Shown here in pieces: positions 1 through 9,179 of a stretch of DNA of 64,000 bases. The translations under genes were made by a program, and so were the position numbers. The stretch is from Planctomycetota bacterium (GTDB taxonomy: Bacteria; Planctomycetota; Planctomycetia; Pirellulales; Pirellulaceae). Each line of letters begins with the position of its first letter. The first letter of the stretch is position 1. The stretch lies in contig JAPLNI010000057.1 of assembly GCA_026692865.1 (NCBI GenBank), forward strand, positions 186,001 to 250,000, written 5' to 3'. The notes under the pieces are model-generated. The model was not told where the DNA came from. It searched no databases and worked only from the letters and a program-made list of their open reading frames with translations.

Positions 1-2643
1 CTTGAGTCGTTCGCCCGTCATGCGATGCGCGGCGTCATGGGGGCAGGCGTAAACACATCGTGGGTCGCCGTCCAGACTCTTACATTGGTCACAGGTGGTC
101 GCTTTTTGGCGAATGATTGGCAATTGCCCTTTCTTGGTATCTGTTACGGAATCCATCTCACCGTACATGGTTATATTCCCATAAGGGCAGTTGTTCGAGC
201 AAAGCCCACAACCGATGCAGTGGTCTTCAATTCGGATTTCTTTGGAACCTTCACGGAAGATTGCGTTGACCGGGCAACCGACCAGGCAATACGGGTCGGT
301 GCAAGATCGGCAACTTGTCGCCACTAAAAAATTGCCAAAACGAAGTCCTTCCCGAACTAATCGCGACTTGCCATCGTGTGCATCCGCACATGCTCGCGTG
401 CATTCGTCACATCGAGTACACGACTCCAGATCTAAAACCAACAAACTCTGAGCGTTATAGAGACCTTGTTCGACAAAGTTCGACTTGCCGGTATGGAGTT
501 CTGTGTCGCGCAGCGCGTCTTTCTCGAGAAGTGTCTTGGCTCTTTTTAGTAGTTGTTCCTTAAAGAGTGGACTTCTATCGACAATTAGCTTCAATTGCGA
601 GCCCTTGATCCGAACTAGTTCAACGTGATCTAAGGCCGTACAGGAAGTCGATCGGATACCAGGTAAGTATTTCAATCGATTGAGTTCATCGCTCAATTCG
701 CCCTCATAAAGTTTCGAAAGGGCAGCGATTTCGCCGAAGGAGCTTTTCGGACCAATGTAATTGATGATTTGTTCACGTGACCCGTTTTGACGACTTACTT
801 TAACGTAGCCCAGGCGGACAAGATAAAAATCACTCCCTTCTTCTCCTTGGCGGAAGATCGGTTGGCCTGGTTCAACGCTCATCAATTCCACATCATTAGC
901 CAGAATCTTAGCCAAGGCAGGTCGTTCTTCGGCTGCTACCGATTCAAAGACTGGTAACTTCTCGAGTTGCGAATTCATGGCATAGCGACGATAGGCGTCA
1001 TTCAGGAGCTTACGACTGGCCGCATTGCGCTGGAGCATGTAAAGAACGTTGCTCCCGATTTCGATTACTTCCGAATCTTCAGCGGCCTTGATTGTTGCGC
1101 CTCGAGGATAGCGATTCAGGCACGCTTGCTCGCCAAGGATGACGTCCTGAGGAGTTCGGTACAGGGGCTCGGTTTTCAGTGCATCGATTTGTTTTGATGT
1201 TTGTAAACTAGGCGTATCGGTTCCTGTCGCTAAGCCAACAGGGGCGATTGTCGGTTCTAGATTCTTTGGTCTTCCGAGCAAGCTCCAGATATTCGCGAGG
1301 ATTCCACCAGTCGATTTCGAGCCAGACAAAAGGGTGGTAAAAGAAGGCTTCTCGAAGATAATCTCAAACTTCCCCTTTTTGATCAAGAATGCCGTCGCTC
1401 CATATTCACCTTGACGGCAGAGAACGGCCCCAGCTTTCAATTTCTTGCGAATAACAGCACCACCATTAAACTCCAAGTATTTGCGAGGGATACCGCCAAA
1501 TAGAGGGTCTTCCAGTAGTTCAGCAATGGATACGTTTTCGATGACAATATTTTCTTTCTGCTCAAGACGGTCGGAAGCGATTTGATTCTCAAGCTTTTGA
1601 ACTTGCTTCTTGATAATTTCTGGTCGAAAAGTAAGGGCATCGGTTGGACAAGAAATCACGCATTCGCCGCAAGAGACACAAGAGCTCTCCAGCATGGGAA
1701 GGTCCAGGTCAAAGCTAATTTGTGTTGCATAACCTTTCCCGGTACGAGAAATTACATCGTTGTTTTTGATATCGACGCAGGCCCGCGTGCAACGTTGACA
1801 GAGCACACACGCATCATGATTGACCGCGATCATTTCCGACGAGAGATCGAAACCTCGTTTTCCATGTTTTTCGCTTGGTAAAAACTTCGTTGTGTTCGTT
1901 TGCGGTTGAACAAAGCGAGCTACTAGTTTTTTTAATTCATTAGGCTCATGAGGACTTAGCCCCATGCGAACATCGTTCAAGTCAGAAGAAGTCAGGTTTT
2001 CGGTAGCAAGTAATTCAACCACCAGCCCCACGGATTTTTTCATCGTGTCAACCGCCCGCGGGATCGCACGAACTTCGTCAGCTATTTTCTTGATTTGCTT
2101 ATCGCGCTCCACCGATTCTGAAGTTGCCTCTAAAGTTTGCTTTAAAGCAATCAACTGAGGTAACTTTTCTTCACTCTTAAGCGTACGGATAACCATTTGG
2201 TCTTTCACGTGATACGTGCAAGAGGACACAAGGGCAGAACGCGATCTCCCACTTGCTCGAACTTCTTCGATTTGCACCAGACATACTCGACAAACCCCTA
2301 CTGGATTCAAATGCTCACGATGACAGAGAACAGGAATCGGATTCTCGTCTTCGAGTGTTTTGACGTAGTGTCCAGATACCGCGTCATAGATAGTTGTCGG
2401 GCGCGGAATGACTTCCCCCATGTCATTTCGGAGAATCGTTCCCTGCGAGTTACGCTGCGGAACAGCCTTCTTTACAACGACCCGGTCGCCATCGATTAAC
2501 AACGTAACATCAGTATCCAAATCCTTAGCAGTAGCTTGAACAACACGTACGAGTTGGCCATCGACGCCACGAGCGAAAAGCGACTCTTCGTTCGATCCGG
2601 CGAAATCGTTGGGAGCCGAGTTCTCTTTTTCTTCAATAGCCAT
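1..2643 (-). CDS. Fused NuoG-like / cyclic-nucleotide-binding / polyferredoxin redox protein (partial, C-terminus off window)
   Basis: Open from the ATG at 2643 to the left edge (881 codons, no stop seen), so the C-terminus is missing. Domain order: a NuoG/HydA-type [2Fe-2S] domain near residue 107 (C-x10-CRVC then C); two [4Fe-4S] motifs at about 278-330 (CVLCQRCTRAC and CVSCGECVISC); a cyclic-nucleotide-binding domain at about 365-540 with a full phosphate cassette (GEQACLNRYPRGAT); a second such domain at about 570-690 (FGE present, PR-A-T part degenerate); then a DmsB/NrfC-like region with four further cysteine clusters (CTRCDECTRAC, CRSCTDPYCLVGC, CIGCGLCSNNC, CDQC...CVYAC). Such proteins pass electrons from a flavin subunit through Fe-S centres; the nucleotide domains suggest gating by cAMP or cGMP, which is inference. 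It begins 9 bp after the NuoEF-like gene and is the last visible gene of the run. Domain calls are secure; the electron partner is not. Confidence 0.88.
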   Translation of the reverse strand, partial: MAIEEKENSAPNDFAGSNEESLFARGVDGQLVRVVQATAKDLDTDVTLLIDGDRVVVKKAVPQRNSQGTILRNDMGEVIPRPTTIYDAVSGHYVKTLEDENPIPVLCHREHLNPVGVCRVCLVQIEEVRASGRSRSALVSSCTYHVKDQMVIRTLKSEEKLPQLIALKQTLEATSESVERDKQIKKIADEVRAIPRAVDTMKKSVGLVVELLATENLTSSDLNDVRMGLSPHEPNELKKLVARFVQPQTNTTKFLPSEKHGKRGFDLSSEMIAVNHDACVLCQRCTRACVDIKNNDVISRTGKGYATQISFDLDLPMLESSCVSCGECVISCPTDALTFRPEIIKKQVQKLENQIASDRLEQKENIVIENVSIAELLEDPLFGGIPRKYLEFNGGAVIRKKLKAGAVLCRQGEYGATAFLIKKGKFEIIFEKPSFTTLLSGSKSTGGILANIWSLLGRPKNLEPTIAPVGLATGTDTPSLQTSKQIDALKTEPLYRTPQDVILGEQACLNRYPRGATIKAAEDSEVIEIGSNVLYMLQRNAASRKLLNDAYRRYAMNSQLEKLPVFESVAAEERPALAKILANDVELMSVEPGQPIFRQGEEGSDFYLVRLGYVKVSRQNGSREQIINYIGPKSSFGEIAALSKLYEGELSDELNRLKYLPGIRSTSCTALDHVELVRIKGSQLKLIVDRSPLFKEQLLKRAKTLLEKDALRDTELHTGKSNFVEQGLYNAQSLLVLDLESCTRCDECTRACADAHDGKSRLVREGLRFGNFLVATSCRSCTDPYCLVGCPVNAIFREGSKEIRIEDHCIGCGLCSNNCPYGNITMYGEMDSVTDTKKGQLPIIRQKATTCDQCKSLDGDPRCVYACPHDAAHRMTGERLK

Positions 2644-2652
2644 CAGGATTCC

Positions 2653-4575
2653 TTAGGCCTTTCCTGCGGAATTCGCTGGACGGAAGTATTTTATGTAGGA
2701 TGCTAAAGGTGCGCTAGCTGACGCACCCAGGGCACAAATACACACACCGGGTTCTCGCATCACGGTATCCAACATCGAGATGCTCCCGAGAATCTCTTGG
2801 GCTACTTCAACGACGGGAGTTAGTTGATACAGTTCCGCGAGATCGGCGATTTTACGCGAACCCAGTCGACAAGGCACGCACTTCCCGCACGACTCACGTT
2901 GGAAGAAACGACTACAAGCAACTGCTTGCTCCAGCATATCTGCATTTGCGCCGTAGACAACAATACCAGCACCAACGGGATAGCCAAGCTCGCGCGAAAT
3001 TCCGATATCCAAAGGGAGTCGCTTGATATCGATTAGGTCGCCCGCGAGTTCGGGATACTTGAAATCACTTGTCGGTTGTTTATCGGTCCCTATTTTCTTT
3101 GGCTCTCGTAGCGTTCCTTTCGGGAGTTTACCTGGAAGAAATCCTCCGGAAGGACCACTCATCGCGACGGCTTGCAATTCCACTCCGTCCTTCATTCCGC
3201 CCGCGAAGTTGTCGATTAACTCGCCGAGCGTAATTCCGCAAGGAACTTCGTAAGCACCCGGTCTCTCCAAATCACCGCTGATCGAAAAGAATCTCTTCCC
3301 GCGAATACGGTCTCTTCCTGCGTTTTTAAACCAGATACCTTGATGATTTTCGAGTTCGAGTGGCTTGGTGGGTTCTATGCGTGCCGATAGCACGTTTGGC
3401 GCTGCAATTTCCTTGTCTGCCATATCTTGGCTTGGGGGTTTCAACAAAATCGCTGGTACCCAGGCGAATGTTTCTGCATTGTTGAGTACGGTTGGTTGGT
3501 CATACAAGCCGTTGGTCTCAAGTTCGGGCGGTCGATTTCTTGGCTCGGAACGTTTGCCTTCGATAGCTTCGATAAGAGCCGTTTGTTCACCGCATACATA
3601 TCCGCCAGGGCTTACGAAGACCTCTAAGCTAAATGATCTTCCGCCACCAAAAATATTCTTTCCACAAGCTCCCTCTTTCTCAGCAGCAACAATCTCCGAC
3701 TTCAGTGCAGCGATTTGTTCGACGTATTCATGGCGAACGTAAATGAAACCTTGTTGGGCTTCAATGACTAGTCCAGCCATGATCATTCCTTCGATTATTA
3801 AGTGTGGTGCCGCAAGGAGAAGTTCTCGGTCTTTGAAAGTTCCTGGTTCGCTCTCGTCGGCATTGCAAACAACATACTTCGTTACTCCAATTGCCTTTTT
3901 AGCATCTTCCCACTTTCTCGAAGTCGGCGCGCCCGCTCCTCCCATACCGACGAGCCCTGCCGTTTCCAATCCTCGGATAACGCCGTCCGCATCAGGTTCT
4001 CTTATATAGTTTCTTACGGCTGAATAGCGTTGTAGTGGAGGAGATGCAGATCGATAGTAGTCGATCTCACTTCGCTGAAGAGTCAAACGAGCGGTTTGCA
4101 AATCTGAGTCTGGCGTGATCGAAACACCATCGAGCGCCTTGGATGCGATCTCGACGAGTTCGTCTGGGGTTCGCTGAACATAAAGCTCGTCATTGATAAT
4201 TGTCGCAAAAGCGCGATCACACCTGCCAAGACAAGATGCTTCCTGGATCTCGACCTGAAGCTCTTTTCCCGGACTCTGGGCTTCAAGTTGGTTTATCCAT
4301 TCCTTTAGCTTCGCCGTCGCCGTTGCCGACCCACGTAGTTTGCAAGTCATATCGCGGCAAACCTGGATACTGCATTTGGGTGGCGGGGTTCGTCGATAAT
4401 GCGGAAAAAACCCCACCACATTCTGAATGACATTCAATGGTTCACCAACGTGATCAGCGATTCTTTCGATTTCGCCTGTCTGCAGATATCCGTGCTTATG
4501 TTGGGATTCATAAAGCATTTTTGCTATACGAGTCCCTACTTTACGATCGACCAACGATTTTAGATCCAAGTTCAT
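2653..4575 (-). CDS. NuoE-NuoF fusion, NADH-dependent FMN/Fe-S subunit (HoxF/diaphorase-like)
   Basis: 640 aa. Residues about 1-160 are a NuoE-type thioredoxin-like [2Fe-2S] domain (VCRDMTC, then SCLGRC). Residues about 190-640 are NuoF: the flavin/NADH region GLVGMGGAGAPTSRKW, CNADESEPGTFKDRELL, the GGYVCGEQTALIEAIEGKR block, and the [4Fe-4S] motif SCGKCVPCRLGSRK with the late CICALG cysteine. The known family reaction is hydride transfer from NADH to FMN, then to Fe-S centres (or the reverse). The ATG overlaps the stop of the upstream cytochrome gene (ATGA), and the fused Fe-S/nucleotide-binding partner starts 9 bp downstream, so the two are surely co-translated. No NuoA-N membrane subunits or hydrogenase large subunit are visible nearby, so this is not complex I itself. 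A NADP rather than NAD preference cannot be judged. Confidence 0.9.
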   Translation of the reverse strand: MNLDLKSLVDRKVGTRIAKMLYESQHKHGYLQTGEIERIADHVGEPLNVIQNVVGFFPHYRRTPPPKCSIQVCRDMTCKLRGSATATAKLKEWINQLEAQSPGKELQVEIQEASCLGRCDRAFATIINDELYVQRTPDELVEIASKALDGVSITPDSDLQTARLTLQRSEIDYYRSASPPLQRYSAVRNYIREPDADGVIRGLETAGLVGMGGAGAPTSRKWEDAKKAIGVTKYVVCNADESEPGTFKDRELLLAAPHLIIEGMIMAGLVIEAQQGFIYVRHEYVEQIAALKSEIVAAEKEGACGKNIFGGGRSFSLEVFVSPGGYVCGEQTALIEAIEGKRSEPRNRPPELETNGLYDQPTVLNNAETFAWVPAILLKPPSQDMADKEIAAPNVLSARIEPTKPLELENHQGIWFKNAGRDRIRGKRFFSISGDLERPGAYEVPCGITLGELIDNFAGGMKDGVELQAVAMSGPSGGFLPGKLPKGTLREPKKIGTDKQPTSDFKYPELAGDLIDIKRLPLDIGISRELGYPVGAGIVVYGANADMLEQAVACSRFFQRESCGKCVPCRLGSRKIADLAELYQLTPVVEVAQEILGSISMLDTVMREPGVCICALGASASAPLASYIKYFRPANSAGKA

Positions 4576-6077
4576 TTTTGCCTGCTATTCATAAGTTCGA
4601 GGACAGTTGATCGATACTCCTCAAAAATCCATGGGTCAAAATCCTTCGGGCCGTCGACACGTATTTCTGTTCCTACGTAAGACTGATAGCCGATTTGCTT
4701 TTCAATATTGGCGATAAGCTTCTTGTCGACCGGAAGCTTCAAATCCGAAACGAGTGCCCGCGTAACAATAAACCAAGGCACAACGGCTTCCCATGTTGGC
4801 TGTTTAGGGAATCGGTCCAAGAGACCCAGTAGCGCCTGCCGCATTGAGGCTGGATCTTCCATCGGAGCATTGATTGCCACTGCCAGCTCACGCTCTAAAA
4901 GTACATGAAAATCTACCGCCGCATTGATCACGGTTTTTGGTTGCGGTAGCGGAGATTCCAATTCGTTCTGTAGCGTTTGTAGGCAAGCCCTAAACTCAAC
5001 TTGCTTCTCCCTTGGAAAAGCGAGTTCCAATTCTGCCGTGGTCCAAGCATCCCATTCGTATTGCCCTTTGTTACCTACTGACCGTCGCCATTTCGCATCC
5101 TGTAATGAATGATGACAGGAATAACAGCTGTACTCTGTAAGCTCAGGCCACGGTCTGTTGTCACCGTCAGAGTTTAAACTATCCCGTTGCCTGGTAAGCG
5201 ATTGCTCAACATCTGTAGCGCGATCGGATAGCAGTTTGACACGTTCCGCCGTTAGAGCCAGCTTGCCTAGTTTCCAGGTGCGAAACTCTTGGGGAACGCT
5301 GTTGTCAGTTGAGCCATCCGGTTCATCCCAGTGTCGCGGATAGCGATTCATGAATGTCGAAAAATCAAAATGCATCGGCGGATGACCGGCCGCCATCAGC
5401 TCATGGTTAACTTCTCGAACTCCATGCTCAGAATTCAACTCCCCAATGTGACATGAAGCACAGATAGCTGCTCTGCTTGCAATCGATTCGGTATTGAGCA
5501 TCTCGGAGTTATCAAAGCGACGCGACCCTTGCGATTTCCATGTGCTGGAATAGTGCTGATCTTTCCAAGCCGACGCTGGCCCATGACAAACTTGGCAATC
5601 GGCTCCTAGGATACGATTGCTCGTCGATGAAAGCGAATTAGCGTGGCAGCTTACGCACTTTTGTTCCAGGGCGTAGAGAAAACCTGATGAATCGGTGGAA
5701 CTCCAACTTGCGTTGGTTAATCGATTCACGATGGCCAAGGATTCCTCGGTCAGTAGCCGAATATAAGCGGTCGCATGAGGATCCTTTTGTAGCCAGATTG
5801 TTCCTGCACGTTGCCAAGTTAACGCTTGAGGATTATTCGATCCATGACACGATGTCGCCATGCAACCAACTATAGATAGCTTCGCTGAAGAATTAGCTTC
5901 CGTTAAATCGGTTTGTTGCACCGGTTGGTCAAGATCTACTCGTTTAGTTACGTAGATTTCTGAGTTGCTGCTGGAATAAACACCCTTCAGTGCAAGCCAA
6001 TCGAAGGAGCATGCAAACATCGCAATCAACATGCATAGAAATACCGCAAATGAGCGAAATTTGTATCTGAGGATCAC
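4572..6077 (-). CDS. Pentaheme cytochrome c, cytochrome c554-like
   Basis: 501 aa with an N-terminal hydrophobic segment (about residues 8-27), giving export and perhaps membrane anchoring. Five heme-binding motifs: an unusual CMATSCH (C-x4-CH) followed by CVSCH, CQVCH, CASCH and CYSCH. The spacing and the blocks CQVCHGPASAW and ICASCHIGE resemble the cytochrome c554 / multiheme NapC-HAO related group. The order and the leading C-x4-CH motif match the protein encoded at 10856-12340, so the two are paralogues. It overlaps the decaheme gene upstream and the NuoEF-like gene downstream by ATGA junctions. Expected in the periplasm, passing electrons to or from the membrane; substrate unknown. Confidence 0.87.
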   Translation of the reverse strand: MILRYKFRSFAVFLCMLIAMFACSFDWLALKGVYSSSNSEIYVTKRVDLDQPVQQTDLTEANSSAKLSIVGCMATSCHGSNNPQALTWQRAGTIWLQKDPHATAYIRLLTEESLAIVNRLTNASWSSTDSSGFLYALEQKCVSCHANSLSSTSNRILGADCQVCHGPASAWKDQHYSSTWKSQGSRRFDNSEMLNTESIASRAAICASCHIGELNSEHGVREVNHELMAAGHPPMHFDFSTFMNRYPRHWDEPDGSTDNSVPQEFRTWKLGKLALTAERVKLLSDRATDVEQSLTRQRDSLNSDGDNRPWPELTEYSCYSCHHSLQDAKWRRSVGNKGQYEWDAWTTAELELAFPREKQVEFRACLQTLQNELESPLPQPKTVINAAVDFHVLLERELAVAINAPMEDPASMRQALLGLLDRFPKQPTWEAVVPWFIVTRALVSDLKLPVDKKLIANIEKQIGYQSYVGTEIRVDGPKDFDPWIFEEYRSTVLELMNSRQK

Positions 6078-7603
6078 TGAGCTGCCCCTCGCATCACGTA
6101 TTGGCGTACCAGTTCCAAGTTTTCGGATGAAAACACATGCGACGCTTGGTTCTTATTGATGATGTTTGGAGAAGGATCAACGTGATATCGATGGCAGTCA
6201 ACGCAGTTTGCCTGCGCAACGGAAGGCTGGCTGTTTGCAAAGACTTTGGCTCGATCCAATGGTTTGCTAATGTGACACTCGCGGCAGTTTTCGATACCAG
6301 CGATCATGACTATCGATGCTTCTTCTTGAGAATCGACTCCCTGATCGCTTTGTACAAACGCTTGTTGGTGGCATGCTTTACAATCCACCATCATGTGTTC
6401 TCCATGAGGGAAGACGGCTCCTTGAAACCATCGCTTGGGTAGGTTGCTCTCTAGTACTATTTCCTTGGAACCCTTCGGTGCTAACTGATGACATTTAATG
6501 CACCAACCGTTATCACTCAGCAGTGCTTCTAAACGTGGCTGGAATTCATCCAGAGATCGCATAATCGATTCCTTCGTTTTCGAAACCGGTTCGACTAAAT
6601 TATCGGAAGCATCTTGACCCGGGGAAGCTCGAAGCGCTTCCTTAGTAACTTCCAGTTGCGTCTTGGCAAGGGTCGACTGCAATGCTTCTTTCGAGAGAGC
6701 TCGATTGAGCCCATGTGGCATGCCGCCTAGATCGTGGCATGCGATGCAATGCGTGTCAAAATCAATCGGGCGGTAGAGGTAGTGCTCGTTAGACGGCGTC
6801 GACTGGCGAGGTTCGTTACTCGATGATCCCGAATATTCATACCCGTTAACTGGGCTGTCCTGAGCATGGCAATCAGCGCAAGTAAGCTGAATCAATCCAT
6901 CAGCGTCCACGCGATTCGCGTACTGCGATCGATATTGGGGTGGAATGTCGTTCAGCCTCTTAATAGTGAGATCTCCCGGTTTTCCAGGCTGGCCGGGCCT
7001 CATGTGCTGGACGTGACTGAATTTGATGGTGCCTGGATCTTTTGAAAGACTACGAAAATCTGGGTGACCACCCGCAGCAGAAAAATCAAATGCATTGCCA
7101 ACCGATTTGTCGATGTTTACCAATAGCGAACTCGAGATTTGTCGGTGACAACGAACACAGTTTTTGTCGGAGAGCTCCACGAGGCTAAAATCTTTACCGA
7201 GATGCTCACGATGACATTCGGAGCAGCTTTCGTGTTGTAGAACCACAGACAAGGTTCTGGCATCAAAATGTCCAGTCACGCTGTGACACTTTGAATTGCA
7301 CTTATCGTTGTTCAATTTTACATTTTCAACTGAACTACCAAAGAGAGCGTCTGGGCGAATCGGTACGTTGGGTAGGTGACATTGTTCACATCCCGTTTCG
7401 TTCCACGCGGAATGAGCGTGAGAGAGATCCCCTGAGCTCATCTGGACTGCGTTCGAAGTGGAGAAACTCCATGCCGCGTAAACCAATCCGAGAATCAAAC
7501 CGCATAGCCCAGCGAAACGCTTGAAACGGACGAAGGGATCCAACGCTTCGTAGTAGAAACGATCTATTCTTCTTGAGCGTTCTTTTCCTGTCGTCTTCGT
7601 CAT
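6074..7603 (-). CDS. Membrane-anchored decaheme cytochrome c
   Basis: 509 aa with one N-terminal membrane segment (GLCGLILGLVYAAWSF, about residues 33-49) and a periplasmic remainder. Nine CXXCH motifs are seen (CEQCH, CSECH, CVRCH, CADCH, CIACH, CIKCH, CKACH, CRECH, CVDCH) plus CNSKCH, a C-x3-CH motif that would be a tenth, non-canonical site. Paired motifs and histidine-rich stretches (FPHGEH, KFSHVQH) resemble cytochrome c3/c7-type wires and offer axial ligands. It lies 36 bp after the b-type cytochrome gene and overlaps the next pentaheme gene, which fits a wire between membrane cytochrome b and soluble cytochromes. The function is inferred from context only. Confidence 0.87.
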   Translation of the reverse strand: MTKTTGKERSRRIDRFYYEALDPFVRFKRFAGLCGLILGLVYAAWSFSTSNAVQMSSGDLSHAHSAWNETGCEQCHLPNVPIRPDALFGSSVENVKLNNDKCNSKCHSVTGHFDARTLSVVLQHESCSECHREHLGKDFSLVELSDKNCVRCHRQISSSLLVNIDKSVGNAFDFSAAGGHPDFRSLSKDPGTIKFSHVQHMRPGQPGKPGDLTIKRLNDIPPQYRSQYANRVDADGLIQLTCADCHAQDSPVNGYEYSGSSSNEPRQSTPSNEHYLYRPIDFDTHCIACHDLGGMPHGLNRALSKEALQSTLAKTQLEVTKEALRASPGQDASDNLVEPVSKTKESIMRSLDEFQPRLEALLSDNGWCIKCHQLAPKGSKEIVLESNLPKRWFQGAVFPHGEHMMVDCKACHQQAFVQSDQGVDSQEEASIVMIAGIENCRECHISKPLDRAKVFANSQPSVAQANCVDCHRYHVDPSPNIINKNQASHVFSSENLELVRQYVMRGAAQ

Positions 7604-7639
7604 CAGTTGAATGGTATGAGTCGTTGTTGGGTTGCTTGA

Positions 7640-8740
7640 TCACATGTATCGAATTGCCAAGATAACATGGGCTACTAATAGTACACCCAACAAAACTGAA
7701 ATGGATGCGTGGACTGCGATCCAAGAATGAAGCCACGATTGTGTGCGGCGTTGGATATCGAACTGTCTTTTCTGATCACAAAAGTCTTCCAGTCGATCCA
7801 AAATCACAGAACTACTTGGCGAGCAACCCCCACGAAGCAGCGAAAACCAGTTCTTTGCCTTCTGGTAACTTTGTAGCTGTGAAACCCCATCACGGCTTGG
7901 ATGAACTACTTTAGTGTGATGCCCAATTCTTTGTTGTTGCGCGGTCGCGACTCTTGCGACGCGAGTCCGAATCCCTTGAATACCATTTAGTAGGTAGACA
8001 TCAATGACAGCCGCGTATTCCTTCCAAACAATACTTGAGTCGGATGGATCCACGTCGAAATCACTCTGTAGATTACTCCGACCTCGGGACGGACCCCGGC
8101 GTTGAACTGCGCCAACCACGACTTGCTTCTGCGCGGTGTCTTTGCTGAAGGACTGACCAGCGACACGTACTAGATTTAGCGAAGCAGACGCGTCGTCTAG
8201 ATTGGCAAGCTTTGTAAGGCCGTCGGGTTTAGGTCCATACGCTACAGTTAACATTCTCCGAGCATCCAAAGCGTTCTGAACTGCGACATCATCTATTTGC
8301 CCACTGATCGTTTCCGAAGGTAGGTTAGAGAGCATCCATCGAGGAATGACGAGTTGCATGATCCATCCGTAGATTCCGCTCGCGAGTACAAAAATCAGCA
8401 AGTACATCAGTAATGATGAAAACGTTCCACCGAAACGATAACCAGCATGAATGAAGGCAAGCGGGCCGGATGCAAGTCCAAGCCAAATGTGTCCAGCCAT
8501 CCAGTATCGTGTTGGCCCCAACTTGTACTTTCGAAACTTTTTTCTCGGCCAAAGAAGGAGCTCGAAAAGAATTATCATCGCAGCAATAGAGCCTAGCACT
8601 ATTCCAACCAAAGAGCTGCCACCAACCGAACGGCCCGCGTTTTGAGATGCAACTGCCTGCCAAGATGCACCTCCGACAATCAAGGTGATCACAACCAGGA
8701 TCCATCCCGCGTGAAGTTTGAAATTTCGAGCAAGTAGCAC
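7640..8740 (-). CDS. Membrane b-type cytochrome-like protein
   Basis: 366 aa, GTG start at 8740. Four hydrophobic helices: about 12-32, 43-62, a pair at about 78-130 and one at the C-terminus. Histidines sit within or at the ends of helices (HAGW in helix 1, GHIWLG and IHAGYRFGG in the middle, LHSWIAVH and AHVIL at the end), the pattern of a diheme cytochrome b or ferric-reductase-like protein. The 190-residue middle part (about 140-330) is soluble, without a recognised motif. Its place between pentaheme and decaheme cytochrome genes and the NADH module makes it the likely membrane bridge. Heme b binding is inference from histidine placement. Confidence 0.7.
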   Translation of the reverse strand: MLLARNFKLHAGWILVVITLIVGGASWQAVASQNAGRSVGGSSLVGIVLGSIAAMIILFELLLWPRKKFRKYKLGPTRYWMAGHIWLGLASGPLAFIHAGYRFGGTFSSLLMYLLIFVLASGIYGWIMQLVIPRWMLSNLPSETISGQIDDVAVQNALDARRMLTVAYGPKPDGLTKLANLDDASASLNLVRVAGQSFSKDTAQKQVVVGAVQRRGPSRGRSNLQSDFDVDPSDSSIVWKEYAAVIDVYLLNGIQGIRTRVARVATAQQQRIGHHTKVVHPSRDGVSQLQSYQKAKNWFSLLRGGCSPSSSVILDRLEDFCDQKRQFDIQRRTQSWLHSWIAVHASISVLLGVLLVAHVILAIRYM

Positions 8741-9005
8741 AACGCCCCCTTGAAATACCGGTCGGAAAGCCCGTATTTCATGACCAAACGTGAAAAAAGC
8801 CGTCCATGTTTCTTGTAATCAGACGTAGCTCCGGCGTCAATCTTCTCCCAATCTAGAAATGATCGATCATGTAATTGTAAACATTTTTGCGGATCAGAAT
8901 GATCTCAAATTTGACAGTCAAAAAAGGGGTGTTTAACAACAAAATTCGTCTAGAGCGGATCGGTCAACAGTCAGAGCTGGTTATTTATTTAAATTGCTCA
9001 AAAGA

Positions 9006-9064
9006 GCCGAAACGCGTCAGCGTCCGGTTCAGAGGAAACCGTGGGCTAACGCCCAACGTCTCAC
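9006..9064. repeat. REP-like imperfect palindrome in a 440-bp gap
   Basis: The 8741-9179 gap interrupts the cytochrome run. It holds an imperfect palindrome made of GCGTCAGCGTCCGGTT and the self-complementary block CCGTGGGCTAACGCCCAACG, which looks like an interspersed planctomycete repeat. No coding signal is convincing here: a 93-codon frame at 8887-9168 on the plus strand has no recognisable content. The gap may also hold a promoter for the five genes downstream; no clear boxes were seen. Confidence 0.45.
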
Positions 9065-9179
9065 TTACCTCACTCATAATACTGGCTTGCCCTGTGATTA
9101 CATTGAAGCAAGGGATTGTGAGATTAATCTGGTACTGTTCCGAATCACACGACATTGACATTCTTTAGTCAAAAGCTCA

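Noticed and set aside
2653-4575. Complex I or NAD-reducing hydrogenase
   Set aside because: No NuoA-N membrane subunits and no hydrogenase small or large subunit are encoded in the visible run; the partners are cytochromes.
8887-9168. 93-codon plus-strand frame
   Set aside because: Covers a REP-like repeat, antisense to a probable promoter gap, no recognisable motif.
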